From Gemmatimonadaceae bacterium (GTDB lineage: Bacteria; Latescibacterota; UBA2968; UBA8231), in assembly GCA_002726335.1 (NCBI GenBank), contig PBSR01000065.1, forward strand, positions 1-10,986: 10,986 nt of DNA, given 5' to 3'. Below are positions 1 through 7,020 of the stretch, piece after piece. Positions within the stretch are counted from its first letter, which is position 1, and every line of letters begins with the position of its first letter. The notes below the pieces were generated by a model. The model searched no databases. It saw only the letters and a list, made by a program, of their open reading frames with translations, and was not told where the DNA came from. The translations under genes and the position numbers were made by a program.

Positions 1-1312
1 CCACGACCAGCTCGGCGGCGGCTTCCATCGCTACACCGTCGACGCCGTCTGGCTAGTCCCGCACTTTGAAAAGATGCTCTACGACAACTCGCAGCTGGCC
101 CGCATCTACCTGAAGGCCTGGCAGATCACCGGCGCCGCCGAGCATCGCCAGACCGCCGAGTCGATCCTGGACTTCGTCGCCCGCGACATGACCTCGCCGG
201 AGGGCGGCTTCTACAGCACCCTCGACGCCGATACCGACGGCGAAGAGGGCAGGACCTACGTCTGGTCGGCCGACGAAATCACGGAAGCCCTCGGCGACAA
301 CGCCCACCACTTCGCGCACGCCTACGGGGTGACTCCCGGCGGCAACTTCGAGGGCGAAAACATCCTCCACCGGGCCGTCCCCGCGGAAGCCGTCGCCGAA
401 GCGGCCGGACTGGACCTCGCAGAGTCGGAGCGCCGCCTGGCTGCCGGCCGCGCCCGCCTGCTCGAACTACGCGACCGGCGCCCCCAGCCGGGCCGCGACG
501 AGAAGGTCATCACCGCCTGGAACGGCCTGATGCTGGCCGCCTTCGCCGACGCCGGCCGCTTCCTGCAACGCGACGACTACCTGCAGGTCGCCCGCCGCGA
601 CGCCGACTTCCTGCTCTCCGAACTGGTAACCCCGGAGCGCCGCGTCTTCCGCACCTGGAAGGACGGTCGCGCCCGCCTGAACGGCTATATCGAGGACTAT
701 TCGCACACCGTCGAGGGCCTGCTTTCGCTGTACGAGGCCACCTTCGACGAGACCTACTTCGTCGCCGCCCGCGAACTGGCCGACCAGATGGTCGTGCACT
801 TTGCCGATACCGACGGCGGGTTCTTTGAGACCAGCGACGACCATGAGAATCTCATCACCCGGCCGCACAGCCTGCATGACAACGCCACCCCATCCGGCGG
901 CGCCGTCGCCGCCACCGTCATGCTGCGACTGGCCTCGCTGACCGGCGAATCCGCTTACCGCGGGGGCGCGCTGGCCGCCGTCTCCCGCATCGCCACCGCC
1001 ATCGAGCCCCACCCCACCACCTACGCCCAGTGGCTGGTCGCCCTCGAATACCACTTCTCCAGCGCCCACGAGATCGCCGTCATCGGTGACCTAGATCTAC
1101 CCGCCACCCGGGCGCTGCTGGATGTCGTCAACCGCGGCTTCCGGCCCGCCCAGGTGCTCGCCGCCGGGCCACCCGTTGACATCACCCCGGTGCCGTTGCT
1201 GCGCGGACGCGGCACCGTCGGCGGCGTGCCCACCGCCTACGTCTGCCGAAATTTCGTCTGCGATCTGCCGATCGTCGACCCCGACGCCCTCGCCGCCCGC
1301 CTCAACCTCTAG
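1..1312 (+). CDS. YyaL/DUF255 thioredoxin-domain protein, 5'-truncated
   Basis: The reading frame is open from base 2, so this is the C-terminal 436 residues of a protein whose start lies outside the window. The ATG at 74 is internal: the codons before it read as family sequence (GGFHRYTVDAVW then HFEKMLYDN). Visible family blocks are HFEKMLYDN, a GGFYSTLDADTDGEEG-type block followed by YVW, EKVITAWNGLMLAAFA, and NATPSGG near the C-terminus. These are characteristic of the large YyaL/SPATA20-like proteins (about 650-700 aa), which have an N-terminal thioredoxin-fold DUF255 domain followed by an alpha/alpha-barrel resembling N-acylglucosamine 2-epimerases and six-hairpin glycosidases. Only the barrel part is present here. 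The cellular role of the family is poorly defined; a redox or sugar-related role is only suggested by the folds. The stop TAG at 1310-1312 overlaps the stop of the convergent pseudouridine synthase gene. Confidence 0.9.
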   Translation, partial: HDQLGGGFHRYTVDAVWLVPHFEKMLYDNSQLARIYLKAWQITGAAEHRQTAESILDFVARDMTSPEGGFYSTLDADTDGEEGRTYVWSADEITEALGDNAHHFAHAYGVTPGGNFEGENILHRAVPAEAVAEAAGLDLAESERRLAAGRARLLELRDRRPQPGRDEKVITAWNGLMLAAFADAGRFLQRDDYLQVARRDADFLLSELVTPERRVFRTWKDGRARLNGYIEDYSHTVEGLLSLYEATFDETYFVAARELADQMVVHFADTDGGFFETSDDHENLITRPHSLHDNATPSGGAVAATVMLRLASLTGESAYRGGALAAVSRIATAIEPHPTTYAQWLVALEYHFSSAHEIAVIGDLDLPATRALLDVVNRGFRPAQVLAAGPPVDITPVPLLRGRGTVGGVPTAYVCRNFVCDLPIVDPDALAARLNL

Positions 1313-2073
1313 CTTGCCTCGACGGACTTCTCACCGATTTCTTCACCCGCCGCCAGACCCACCAGCTCCAACAACCGCTTACGCTCCCCGGCCCCCAGAT
1401 GCCGCGTCTGTCCGGTGGCCAGGGCACCTAGCTCGATCCCCGCCAGCCGCACCCGTTCCAGCCGTCGCACTTTGTGGCCACACTCCTCCAGCATCCGCCG
1501 GATCTGCCGCTTCTTACCCTCCTTCAGGACCATCCGCAGCACGCCATCGCCGGCCACTTCGACATCCGCCGGCGCGGTCATTCCTTCTTCCAGTTCGACT
1601 CCCTTACGCAGCCGTTCCAGCGTCTCCGCGTCCAGCGACTTGTTAACCATCACCCGGTACTCGCGTTCGTGTTCGTAACGCGGGTGCATCAGCCGGTGAG
1701 CCAGTTCGCCGTGATTGGTCAGCAATATCAGCCCTTCCGAGTCCCAATCCAGCCTTCCGACCGGATAGAGGCGCAACCGGCGCAGCGACGGCGGCAGCAG
1801 ATCGGTCACCGTACGCCGCTTGCGCTGGTCCTTCACCGTCGAGAGCACCCCGCGCGGCTTGTTCATCAGGACGTAGGCCTGCTTTTCGACCAATCGCGCC
1901 TGCTTGCCGTCCAGGGTCACGATCGCCGTTTCCGGGTCCACCTTCACGCCCATCGCCGTCACCTTCTCGCCGTCCACCGTCACCCGCCCGTCGGCGATCG
2001 CCCGCTCCATGGCCCGTCGTGAGCCCCTGCCTGACCGGGCCAGGAATACCTGCAACCGCAGCTCCTCGGCCAT
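1309..2073 (-). CDS. rluB: RsuA/RluB-family rRNA pseudouridine synthase
   Basis: A 254-aa protein of the usual family length that isomerises a specific uridine in rRNA to pseudouridine in the cytoplasm. The N-terminal ~50 residues form an S4 RNA-binding domain (LQVFLARSGRGSRR, then DGRVTVDGEKV). The catalytic domain carries NKPRGVLST at 71-79, the YPVGRLDWDSEGL block with the catalytic aspartate at D109, and the family C-terminal motif LKEGKKRQIRRM at 183-194. RluB, which modifies 23S rRNA, is the commonest assignment for a member of this length, but RsuA, RluE and RluF belong to the same family and sequence reading alone does not separate them. The ATG at 2071-2073 overlaps the TGA stop of the upstream formate dehydrogenase gene (TGATG) and has no strong ribosome-binding site of its own, which suggests translational coupling. 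The frame remains open far upstream, but there it is out of frame within the dehydrogenase gene. Confidence 0.92.
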   Translation of the reverse strand: MAEELRLQVFLARSGRGSRRAMERAIADGRVTVDGEKVTAMGVKVDPETAIVTLDGKQARLVEKQAYVLMNKPRGVLSTVKDQRKRRTVTDLLPPSLRRLRLYPVGRLDWDSEGLILLTNHGELAHRLMHPRYEHEREYRVMVNKSLDAETLERLRKGVELEEGMTAPADVEVAGDGVLRMVLKEGKKRQIRRMLEECGHKVRRLERVRLAGIELGALATGQTRHLGAGERKRLLELVGLAAGEEIGEKSVEAS

Positions 2074-4793
2074 CACGCCCGCGCCGATCGAAATGAAGCC
2101 CCGTCCGGCTCCGCCGCCCCGTCCAGCCGCTCCACCCGGCAAGCGCAGATCTTGTATTCGGGGATCCGCGAGACCGGATCCAAGGCGTCGATTGTCAGCA
2201 AGTTCGCCGCCGCCTCCGCGAAATGCCAGCTCATGTACACCGTCCCCGGGCTCACCCGTTTCGTAACCCATGCCCGGCACTCTAGCTCGCCGCGCCGGCT
2301 GCTGACCCGAACCGGTGCCCCGCGCGCGATCCCCAGCGCCCCGGCGTCGGCCGGTGATATCTCCAACAGCGCCTCCGGGTACAGATCTTCCAGTCCCTCG
2401 ACCCGCCGCGTCATCGAGCCGGTGTGCCAGTGGTAAAGCACCCGCCCGGTGTTGAAGATCAGCGGGTATTCGGCGTCCGGCGGCTCGGTCTCGGCGCGGT
2501 AGTCCACCGGGTACATCCGACCGCGGCCGCTTGCGGTCGGGAAGTGCTCGCCCCATAGCCATTCGGTCCCCGGATGCGCCGATGTCGGGCAGGGCCAGCG
2601 CAGCCCGCCCACGGCATCCAGCCGGGCGTGGCTCATCCCGGCGAAGTCCGGAGTCAGCCCGGCCATCTCGGCGAAGATCGCCGCCACATCGCCTTCCATC
2701 CGGTAGCCCATCCGCCCGGCCAGGTCCGCCAGTATCTCCCAGTCGGCCCGCGCCTGTCCCGGGGCGGCCCGCAGCGGCCGGACCCGCTGCACCCGGCGGT
2801 CGGTGTTGGTGTAGGTGCCGTCCTTCTCGGCCCAGGAGGTCGCCGGCAACACCACGTCGGCCACCGCCGCCGTCTCGGTCATGAAGATGTCCTGCACCAC
2901 CAGGAAATCGATCTTTTCGAACACCTTCCGGGTGTGATTCAGATGCGGGTCGGACAGCAACGGGTTCTCGCCCATCACGTACAGCCCGCGCAGTTGGCCC
3001 CGCCCCGCCCCGACCACCATGTCGGTACTGGTCAGACCGGGCTCCGCCGGCAGTTCCACACCCCACATCTCTTCAAACAGCTCCCGCACCGCGTCGTCGG
3101 ACACCGCGCGATACCCGGGGAACACGTTCGGCAGCGCCCCCATGTCGCTGGTCCCCTGTACGTTGTTCTGGCCGCGCAGCGGATTCAGCCCGGTCCCGCG
3201 CCGCCCAACGTTGCCGGTGGCCAGCGCCAGGTTGACGATCGCCAGACAGGCCTCCGTCCCATGGGTGTGCTCGGTCAGGCCCAGGCCCCAGTAGAAGCCC
3301 GTTTTCGGCGCTGCACCCAGCATCGACGCCGCTCGCTCGATCGACGCCGCCGGCACCCCGGTGATCTCCGCCGCGTACTCCGGCGGATGCCGCTCGGCGA
3401 CCGCCTTCACCTCTTCAAAACCCTCGACCCGCTCCGCGATGAACTGCTCGTCCACCTGCCCGTCCCGGATCAGGCAATGCAGCAGCGCGTTGTATAACGG
3501 CACGTCGGTGCCGGTCCGCGGTTGCAGGTGCAGGTCGGCGAATTCGGTCAGCTCGATCCGGCGCGGATCGGCCACGATCAGCTTCGCCCCGGCCCGGACC
3601 GCCGCCTTGATCTTCAGCGCCGTGATCGGGTGGGTCTCGGTGGTGTTCGAGCCGGTCACCCAGATCAGGTCGTTTTCGGCGATCTCGTCCAGCGAATTCG
3701 TGAACGCCCCCGCCCCGATCGACATTCCCAGCGCCGCCACCGACGACGAATGGCACAGCCGCGCGCAGTTATCGACGTTGTTGGTTCCCAGCACGGCGCG
3801 GGCGAATTTCTGCAGCTGGTAGTTGTCCTCGTTGAGGCACTTCGACGACCCGAACATCCCCAGCACATCGGCCCCGGATTCCGTCTTGATCTCTCCCAGC
3901 CGCGCCGCCACCAGGTCCAGCGCCGCGCCCCAGGACACTTCCTTCCAACCGTCGCCGTCGCGCACCAGCGGCGCGGTCAGTCGGTCCTTCGCGTCTGCGA
4001 ACTCAAACCCGTATCGACCCTTCACGCACAGCCAGCCGCCGTTCACCGGGCCGTCCGGGTCCGAGGTGAGGTGGGTGATCGTGTCCCCGCGCAGGTGCAC
4101 TTCGAGCCCGCAGCCGACTCCGCAATAGCCGCAGGTCGTGTCTACCATTCGCTCCTCGGTGGCCACCTTAGCGTCGCCCAGTTCCCACAACGCCCGCGGT
4201 TCCAGCGCCCCGGTCGGGCACACCTGCACGCAGTTGCCGCAGAACACGCAACTGGACTCTGCCATCCCGATTCCTCCGAAGGTTCCGATGGCCGACCCCA
4301 TCCCTCGGCCCAGCGGCTGGATGGCGAAGGTGTGCTGCACCGCCTCGCCGCAGACGTCGGTGCAGCGCCAACAGAGCACGCATTTCTCGTAGTCGCGCAC
4401 GTAGAACGGATTGTCCACTATCGGTGCGGCTTGTTCCGCCACCTCAGCGTCAACTTCCACCCCGTACTCAGCCATCAGCGCCAACACATCCGGCACGGCG
4501 CTCAGGTCCACCGCCGCCAAATCGCCCAGCACCCCCCGCCGCACCGCCCGCGCCGTCTCCGCCTGCGTGGCGATCTCCATTCCTTCATCCACCAGGCTCC
4601 GGCACGCCGCCAGCACCGCGCCGTCGCCATCCGCTCGCCACACCGTGCAAAGCCGGCAACTGCCCGAGCCGTCCAGCCCTTCGTAGTGACACAGCGTCGG
4701 AATCTCCACGCCGGCCTCGCGCGCCGCCTCCAGCACCGTCGTGCCCTCGGTGGCCTCAACCGCCAACCCGTCAATGCGCAGCCTCACCGCCAA
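2073..4793 (-). CDS. fdhA: Formate dehydrogenase alpha subunit with N-terminal ferredoxin domains (Cys type)
   Basis: A 906-aa molybdo/tungsto-enzyme expected to oxidise formate to CO2 using a bis-MGD cofactor. Domains in order: a 2Fe-2S ferredoxin (C35, C46, C49, C64), two 4Fe-4S clusters (C138/141/144/148 and C182/185/188/192), the molybdopterin 4Fe-4S motif (C221, C224, C228, C256), the catalytic large domain, and a C-terminal molybdopterin-binding domain (from about residue 785). The metal ligand is C347 in ARLCHSSSV, the position of selenocysteine in E. coli FdhF, followed by H348. The conserved active-site arginine is R540 in NPLRGQNNVQG. The His-Cys3 cluster site usual between the 2Fe-2S and 4Fe-4S domains in NuoG-like enzymes is absent. 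The start is TTG at 4793, chosen because a strong GGAGGA lies 7 nt upstream; an in-frame GTG at 4787 is a weaker choice. No NuoE/NuoF-like partner or FdhD is in the window, so the electron acceptor is unknown. Confidence 0.93.
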   Translation of the reverse strand: MAVRLRIDGLAVEATEGTTVLEAAREAGVEIPTLCHYEGLDGSGSCRLCTVWRADGDGAVLAACRSLVDEGMEIATQAETARAVRRGVLGDLAAVDLSAVPDVLALMAEYGVEVDAEVAEQAAPIVDNPFYVRDYEKCVLCWRCTDVCGEAVQHTFAIQPLGRGMGSAIGTFGGIGMAESSCVFCGNCVQVCPTGALEPRALWELGDAKVATEERMVDTTCGYCGVGCGLEVHLRGDTITHLTSDPDGPVNGGWLCVKGRYGFEFADAKDRLTAPLVRDGDGWKEVSWGAALDLVAARLGEIKTESGADVLGMFGSSKCLNEDNYQLQKFARAVLGTNNVDNCARLCHSSSVAALGMSIGAGAFTNSLDEIAENDLIWVTGSNTTETHPITALKIKAAVRAGAKLIVADPRRIELTEFADLHLQPRTGTDVPLYNALLHCLIRDGQVDEQFIAERVEGFEEVKAVAERHPPEYAAEITGVPAASIERAASMLGAAPKTGFYWGLGLTEHTHGTEACLAIVNLALATGNVGRRGTGLNPLRGQNNVQGTSDMGALPNVFPGYRAVSDDAVRELFEEMWGVELPAEPGLTSTDMVVGAGRGQLRGLYVMGENPLLSDPHLNHTRKVFEKIDFLVVQDIFMTETAAVADVVLPATSWAEKDGTYTNTDRRVQRVRPLRAAPGQARADWEILADLAGRMGYRMEGDVAAIFAEMAGLTPDFAGMSHARLDAVGGLRWPCPTSAHPGTEWLWGEHFPTASGRGRMYPVDYRAETEPPDAEYPLIFNTGRVLYHWHTGSMTRRVEGLEDLYPEALLEISPADAGALGIARGAPVRVSSRRGELECRAWVTKRVSPGTVYMSWHFAEAAANLLTIDALDPVSRIPEYKICACRVERLDGAAEPDGASFRSARA

Positions 4794-4800
4794 CCGTTGC

Positions 4801-4806
4801 TCCTCC
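4801..4806 (-). promoter_or_regulatory. Ribosome-binding site deciding the TTG start of the formate dehydrogenase
   Basis: On the minus strand the sequence reads GGAGGA, followed by seven bases and then TTG at 4793. The spacing is ideal for TTG and too long (13 nt) for the alternative GTG at 4787, so TTG is preferred. A tandem 10-base repeat beginning TTCGCGCCC (plus strand 4810-4829) lies directly upstream in the 98-bp divergent gap. Confidence 0.75.
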
Positions 4807-4879
4807 CTCTTCGCGCCCCTTCGCGCCCGCGCATCGCCGAAAGCATCGATCCCACTGTACGCGGCCTGCCGCCCCGGGC

Positions 4880-4885
4880 GATACT
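4880..4885 (+). promoter_or_regulatory. Possible -10 box for a leaderless metallophosphoesterase mRNA
   Basis: The hexamer GATACT lies exactly at -12 to -7 relative to the ATG at 4892 and matches TATAAT at four of six positions. There is no Shine-Dalgarno-like sequence ahead of this ATG, and the divergent gap is only 98 bp. The combination is what a leaderless transcript would look like. No -35 box is evident. This is inference from position only. Confidence 0.25.
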
Positions 4886-4891
4886 GAATAG

Positions 4892-5593
4892 ATGAAGATC
4901 CTCGCCGTCGCCGACCAGGAATGCCGCGCCCTTGGCGAGCATTTCGACGCCAACCGCTGGCGCGACATTGACCTGGTGCTGGCCTGCGGCGATCTCAAAC
5001 CCGACTACCTGGCCTACCTGGCCGATCGTTTCAACACTCGCGTGTTGTACGTGCGCGGCAACCACGACCGCGACTTCGGCGAGGAGCCGCCCGGCGGCTG
5101 CGAAGACGTCCACGGCCGCCTCGTGCATCACCGCGGCATCCGCATCCTCGGCATCGAGGGCTCCATCTGGTACAACGGCGCCGGCATCCAGTACCGCGAA
5201 CGCCAGGTCGCCCTCAGCGCCCTAGCCCGCCGCTACAAACTGTGGCGCTCCGGCGGCATCGACATCGTCGTCTCCCACTCCCCACCGCGCTTCTGCGCCG
5301 ACGCCTTCCAGATCTGCGAATCCCCGGTCGGAGACCACGCCCTCTGCCCCCACCGTGACCGCCCCGGCGCCGAATGGCAAAATTGTCCGGAGGCCTCCGA
5401 CCGCGCCCACTGGGGATTCAAGACCTTTTACAACATGATCGAACGCTACCGCCCCACCTACTGGATTCACGGCCACACCCACGCCGGCTACGGCATGGCC
5501 GACCGCTGGAAGCAGGTCGGCGACACCGCCATCGGCGACGCCTACGAGCAGCTTGTGTTCGAGTACCCGGCCCCATCGGGCGCCAGCGAATGA
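4892..5593 (+). CDS. Calcineurin-like metallophosphoesterase with Cys-rich insertion
   Basis: A 233-aa protein of the calcineurin-like phosphoesterase superfamily, predicted to hydrolyse a phosphoester using two metal ions; the substrate is not evident. Superfamily motifs: D8 in VADQE (motif I), G33-D34 in ACGDL, GNHD at 56-59, H129 in VVSHSPP, and HGHTH at 193-197. Motif I normally reads DxH, but here it is DQE, so the usual histidine ligand is replaced by glutamate. Between the SHSPP motif and the conserved DRAHWGF block (170-176) there is a segment of about 37 residues containing four cysteines (C135, C142, C152, C165) and two histidines (H149, H154). That is longer than the usual short loop at this place in related proteins. 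The stop overlaps the start of the amidase gene (ATGA), so the two are probably co-translated. The gene diverges from the formate dehydrogenase. Confidence 0.85.
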   Translation: MKILAVADQECRALGEHFDANRWRDIDLVLACGDLKPDYLAYLADRFNTRVLYVRGNHDRDFGEEPPGGCEDVHGRLVHHRGIRILGIEGSIWYNGAGIQYRERQVALSALARRYKLWRSGGIDIVVSHSPPRFCADAFQICESPVGDHALCPHRDRPGAEWQNCPEASDRAHWGFKTFYNMIERYRPTYWIHGHTHAGYGMADRWKQVGDTAIGDAYEQLVFEYPAPSGASE

Positions 5594-6990
5594 GCGCCAC
5601 CGACCTCTGCCGGCTCGATCTCAGCGAAATGGCCGCCTCAATCAAGACCGGCGCGCTGTCTCCACTGGAACTCACCGAGGCCCACCTGGAGCGCATCGCG
5701 TCCGCCGGGCCCCTCGCCAGCGCCTATCTGGAGGTCTATGCCGAAGCCGCCCGCGCCGATGCCCGGGCCGCCGCCGCCGCGATCGCCAACGGCAACTACC
5801 GCAGCCCGCTGCACGGCATCCCGGTGGCGCTCAAAGACTTGTGCGACATCAAGGGCCGCCGCACCACCGCCGGGGCGGTGGTGCTCGATGAGACCCCCAA
5901 GACCGAGGACGCCGAGGTCACCCGCCGGCTCAAGGCCGCCGGCGCGGTCATCCTGGGCAAGACCGCCCTGCACGAATTCGCCATCGGCGGCACCGGTATC
6001 AACCCGCACTACGGCACCCCGCCCAACCCCTGGGACCCGACCCGCATTCCCGGCGGCTCCAGCAGCGGCTCCGGCGTCGCCATTTCGAATGGCATGGCCG
6101 CCGGCGCGCTCGGCTCCGACACCGGCGGCTCGATCCGCGTGCCCGCCGCCCACTGCGGCATCACCGGGCACAAGCCCACCTTCGGACTGGTCTCGCGACG
6201 CGGCGTCTGGCCGGTCTCGATGACCCTCGATCACGTCGGCCCGATGGCCCGCTCGGCGCTGGACTGCGCGCTGCTGTTGAACGTCCTGGCTGGCTACGAC
6301 CCGGCCGATCCCTACTCGGCCGACCGCCCCCCGGTGGACCACACCGACGGACTCCGCGCCGGCATCCGAGGGCGGCGCATCGGCGTGCCGACTAACTTCT
6401 TCTTTGACGATCTTGAACCCGACGTCGAGCGCCTAGTCCGGGCCGCCATCGAAGACATGCGCGGGCTCGGCGCGCAGATCATTGAAATCGAAATCCCCTG
6501 GGCCGAGTTCCCGCTACGCGACGACCGCCGCTTCGTGCCGGTCGAGGGCTCCTGGGTGCACCGCCAGCGCATCGAAGATCCGAAACTCTCCGACCGCATC
6601 GGCGAGGATGTCATGGACCGCCTGCATCGCGGCTATGCCGCTACCGCCGCTGACTATCACGGCTGGGCCAACCGCCAGGTCGAGATCGTACGCCTGGCCG
6701 ATCAGTTGCTGCAAGAAGTCGATCTGATCGCCACCCCCACCACCCACCGCACCGCCGGCGTCACCGCCGAGATCGACACCCGCGAGTACGGCCGCATCCT
6801 CACCTTCACCGCCGTCTTCGACGCCACCCACCAGCCGTCCATCTCGGTGCCCTGCGGGCTCGATTCGTCCGGGCTGCCGGTGGGCCTGATGCTGTCCGGC
6901 CGTAAGTTCAACGACTCCCTGGTACTGCGCGCCGCCCACGCCTACCAGCAGGCCACCGACCACAACACGCGACAACCGCCTTCTCCCTAA
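5590..6990 (+). CDS. Amidase-signature family amidohydrolase
   Basis: A 466-aa enzyme of the amidase signature family, which hydrolyses carboxamide bonds through a Ser-cisSer-Lys triad. The triad is visible as K82 in VALKD, the cis-serine S157 in GGSSSGSG and the nucleophile S181 in GSDTGGSIRVPA; the spacing S157-S181 (24 residues) is the same as in GatA. The protein resembles GatA, but no GatB or GatC gene is in the window, so a stand-alone amidase is more likely than the Glu-tRNA amidotransferase subunit. The substrate cannot be read from sequence. The ATG at 5590-5592 overlaps the phosphoesterase stop TGA at 5591-5593 and begins exactly at the family N-terminus (DLCRLDLSEMAASIKTG). The frame is also open back to 5374, but that would run inside the phosphoesterase gene. 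A hairpin and T-rich tract follow the stop. Confidence 0.9.
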   Translation: MSATDLCRLDLSEMAASIKTGALSPLELTEAHLERIASAGPLASAYLEVYAEAARADARAAAAAIANGNYRSPLHGIPVALKDLCDIKGRRTTAGAVVLDETPKTEDAEVTRRLKAAGAVILGKTALHEFAIGGTGINPHYGTPPNPWDPTRIPGGSSSGSGVAISNGMAAGALGSDTGGSIRVPAAHCGITGHKPTFGLVSRRGVWPVSMTLDHVGPMARSALDCALLLNVLAGYDPADPYSADRPPVDHTDGLRAGIRGRRIGVPTNFFFDDLEPDVERLVRAAIEDMRGLGAQIIEIEIPWAEFPLRDDRRFVPVEGSWVHRQRIEDPKLSDRIGEDVMDRLHRGYAATAADYHGWANRQVEIVRLADQLLQEVDLIATPTTHRTAGVTAEIDTREYGRILTFTAVFDATHQPSISVPCGLDSSGLPVGLMLSGRKFNDSLVLRAAHAYQQATDHNTRQPPSP

Positions 6991-6999
6991 TCGGACACC

Positions 7000-7020
7000 G
7001 GCGCACCGGCGCCTTTCTTT
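7000..7020 (+). terminator. Short intrinsic terminator after the amidase
   Basis: Ten bases after the amidase stop there is a 5-bp GC stem GGCGC/GCGCC (7000-7004 with 7009-7013, loop ACCG), followed at once by TTTCTTT. The stem is short and the T-tract is interrupted by one C, so termination may be partial. The tract overlaps the stop codon of the convergent transporter gene (7019-7021). On the opposite strand the hairpin has no T-tract, so it should serve only the plus-strand operon. Confidence 0.5.

Noticed and set aside
2074..3066. N-terminal extension of the pseudouridine synthase to 3066 (585 aa)
   Set aside because: The upstream part overlaps the strongly supported formate dehydrogenase in another frame and is low-complexity Gly/Arg-rich. 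The S4 domain begins right after ATG 2073.
4810..4829. Tandem repeat of TTCGCGCCC near the formate dehydrogenase start
   Set aside because: Only two copies in GC-rich DNA; too little to call an operator or repeat element.
3522..4895. 457-aa plus-strand ORF opposite the formate dehydrogenase
   Set aside because: Composition is Arg/His/Pro/Gln-rich, typical of the antisense shadow of a GC-rich gene, and no family motif is present.
5374..5589. N-terminal extension of the amidase to 5374 (538 aa)
   Set aside because: The extra 72 codons lie inside the phosphoesterase gene in another frame and give Arg/His/Pro-rich sequence without domain character. ATG 5590 fits the family N-terminus and the ATGA overlap.
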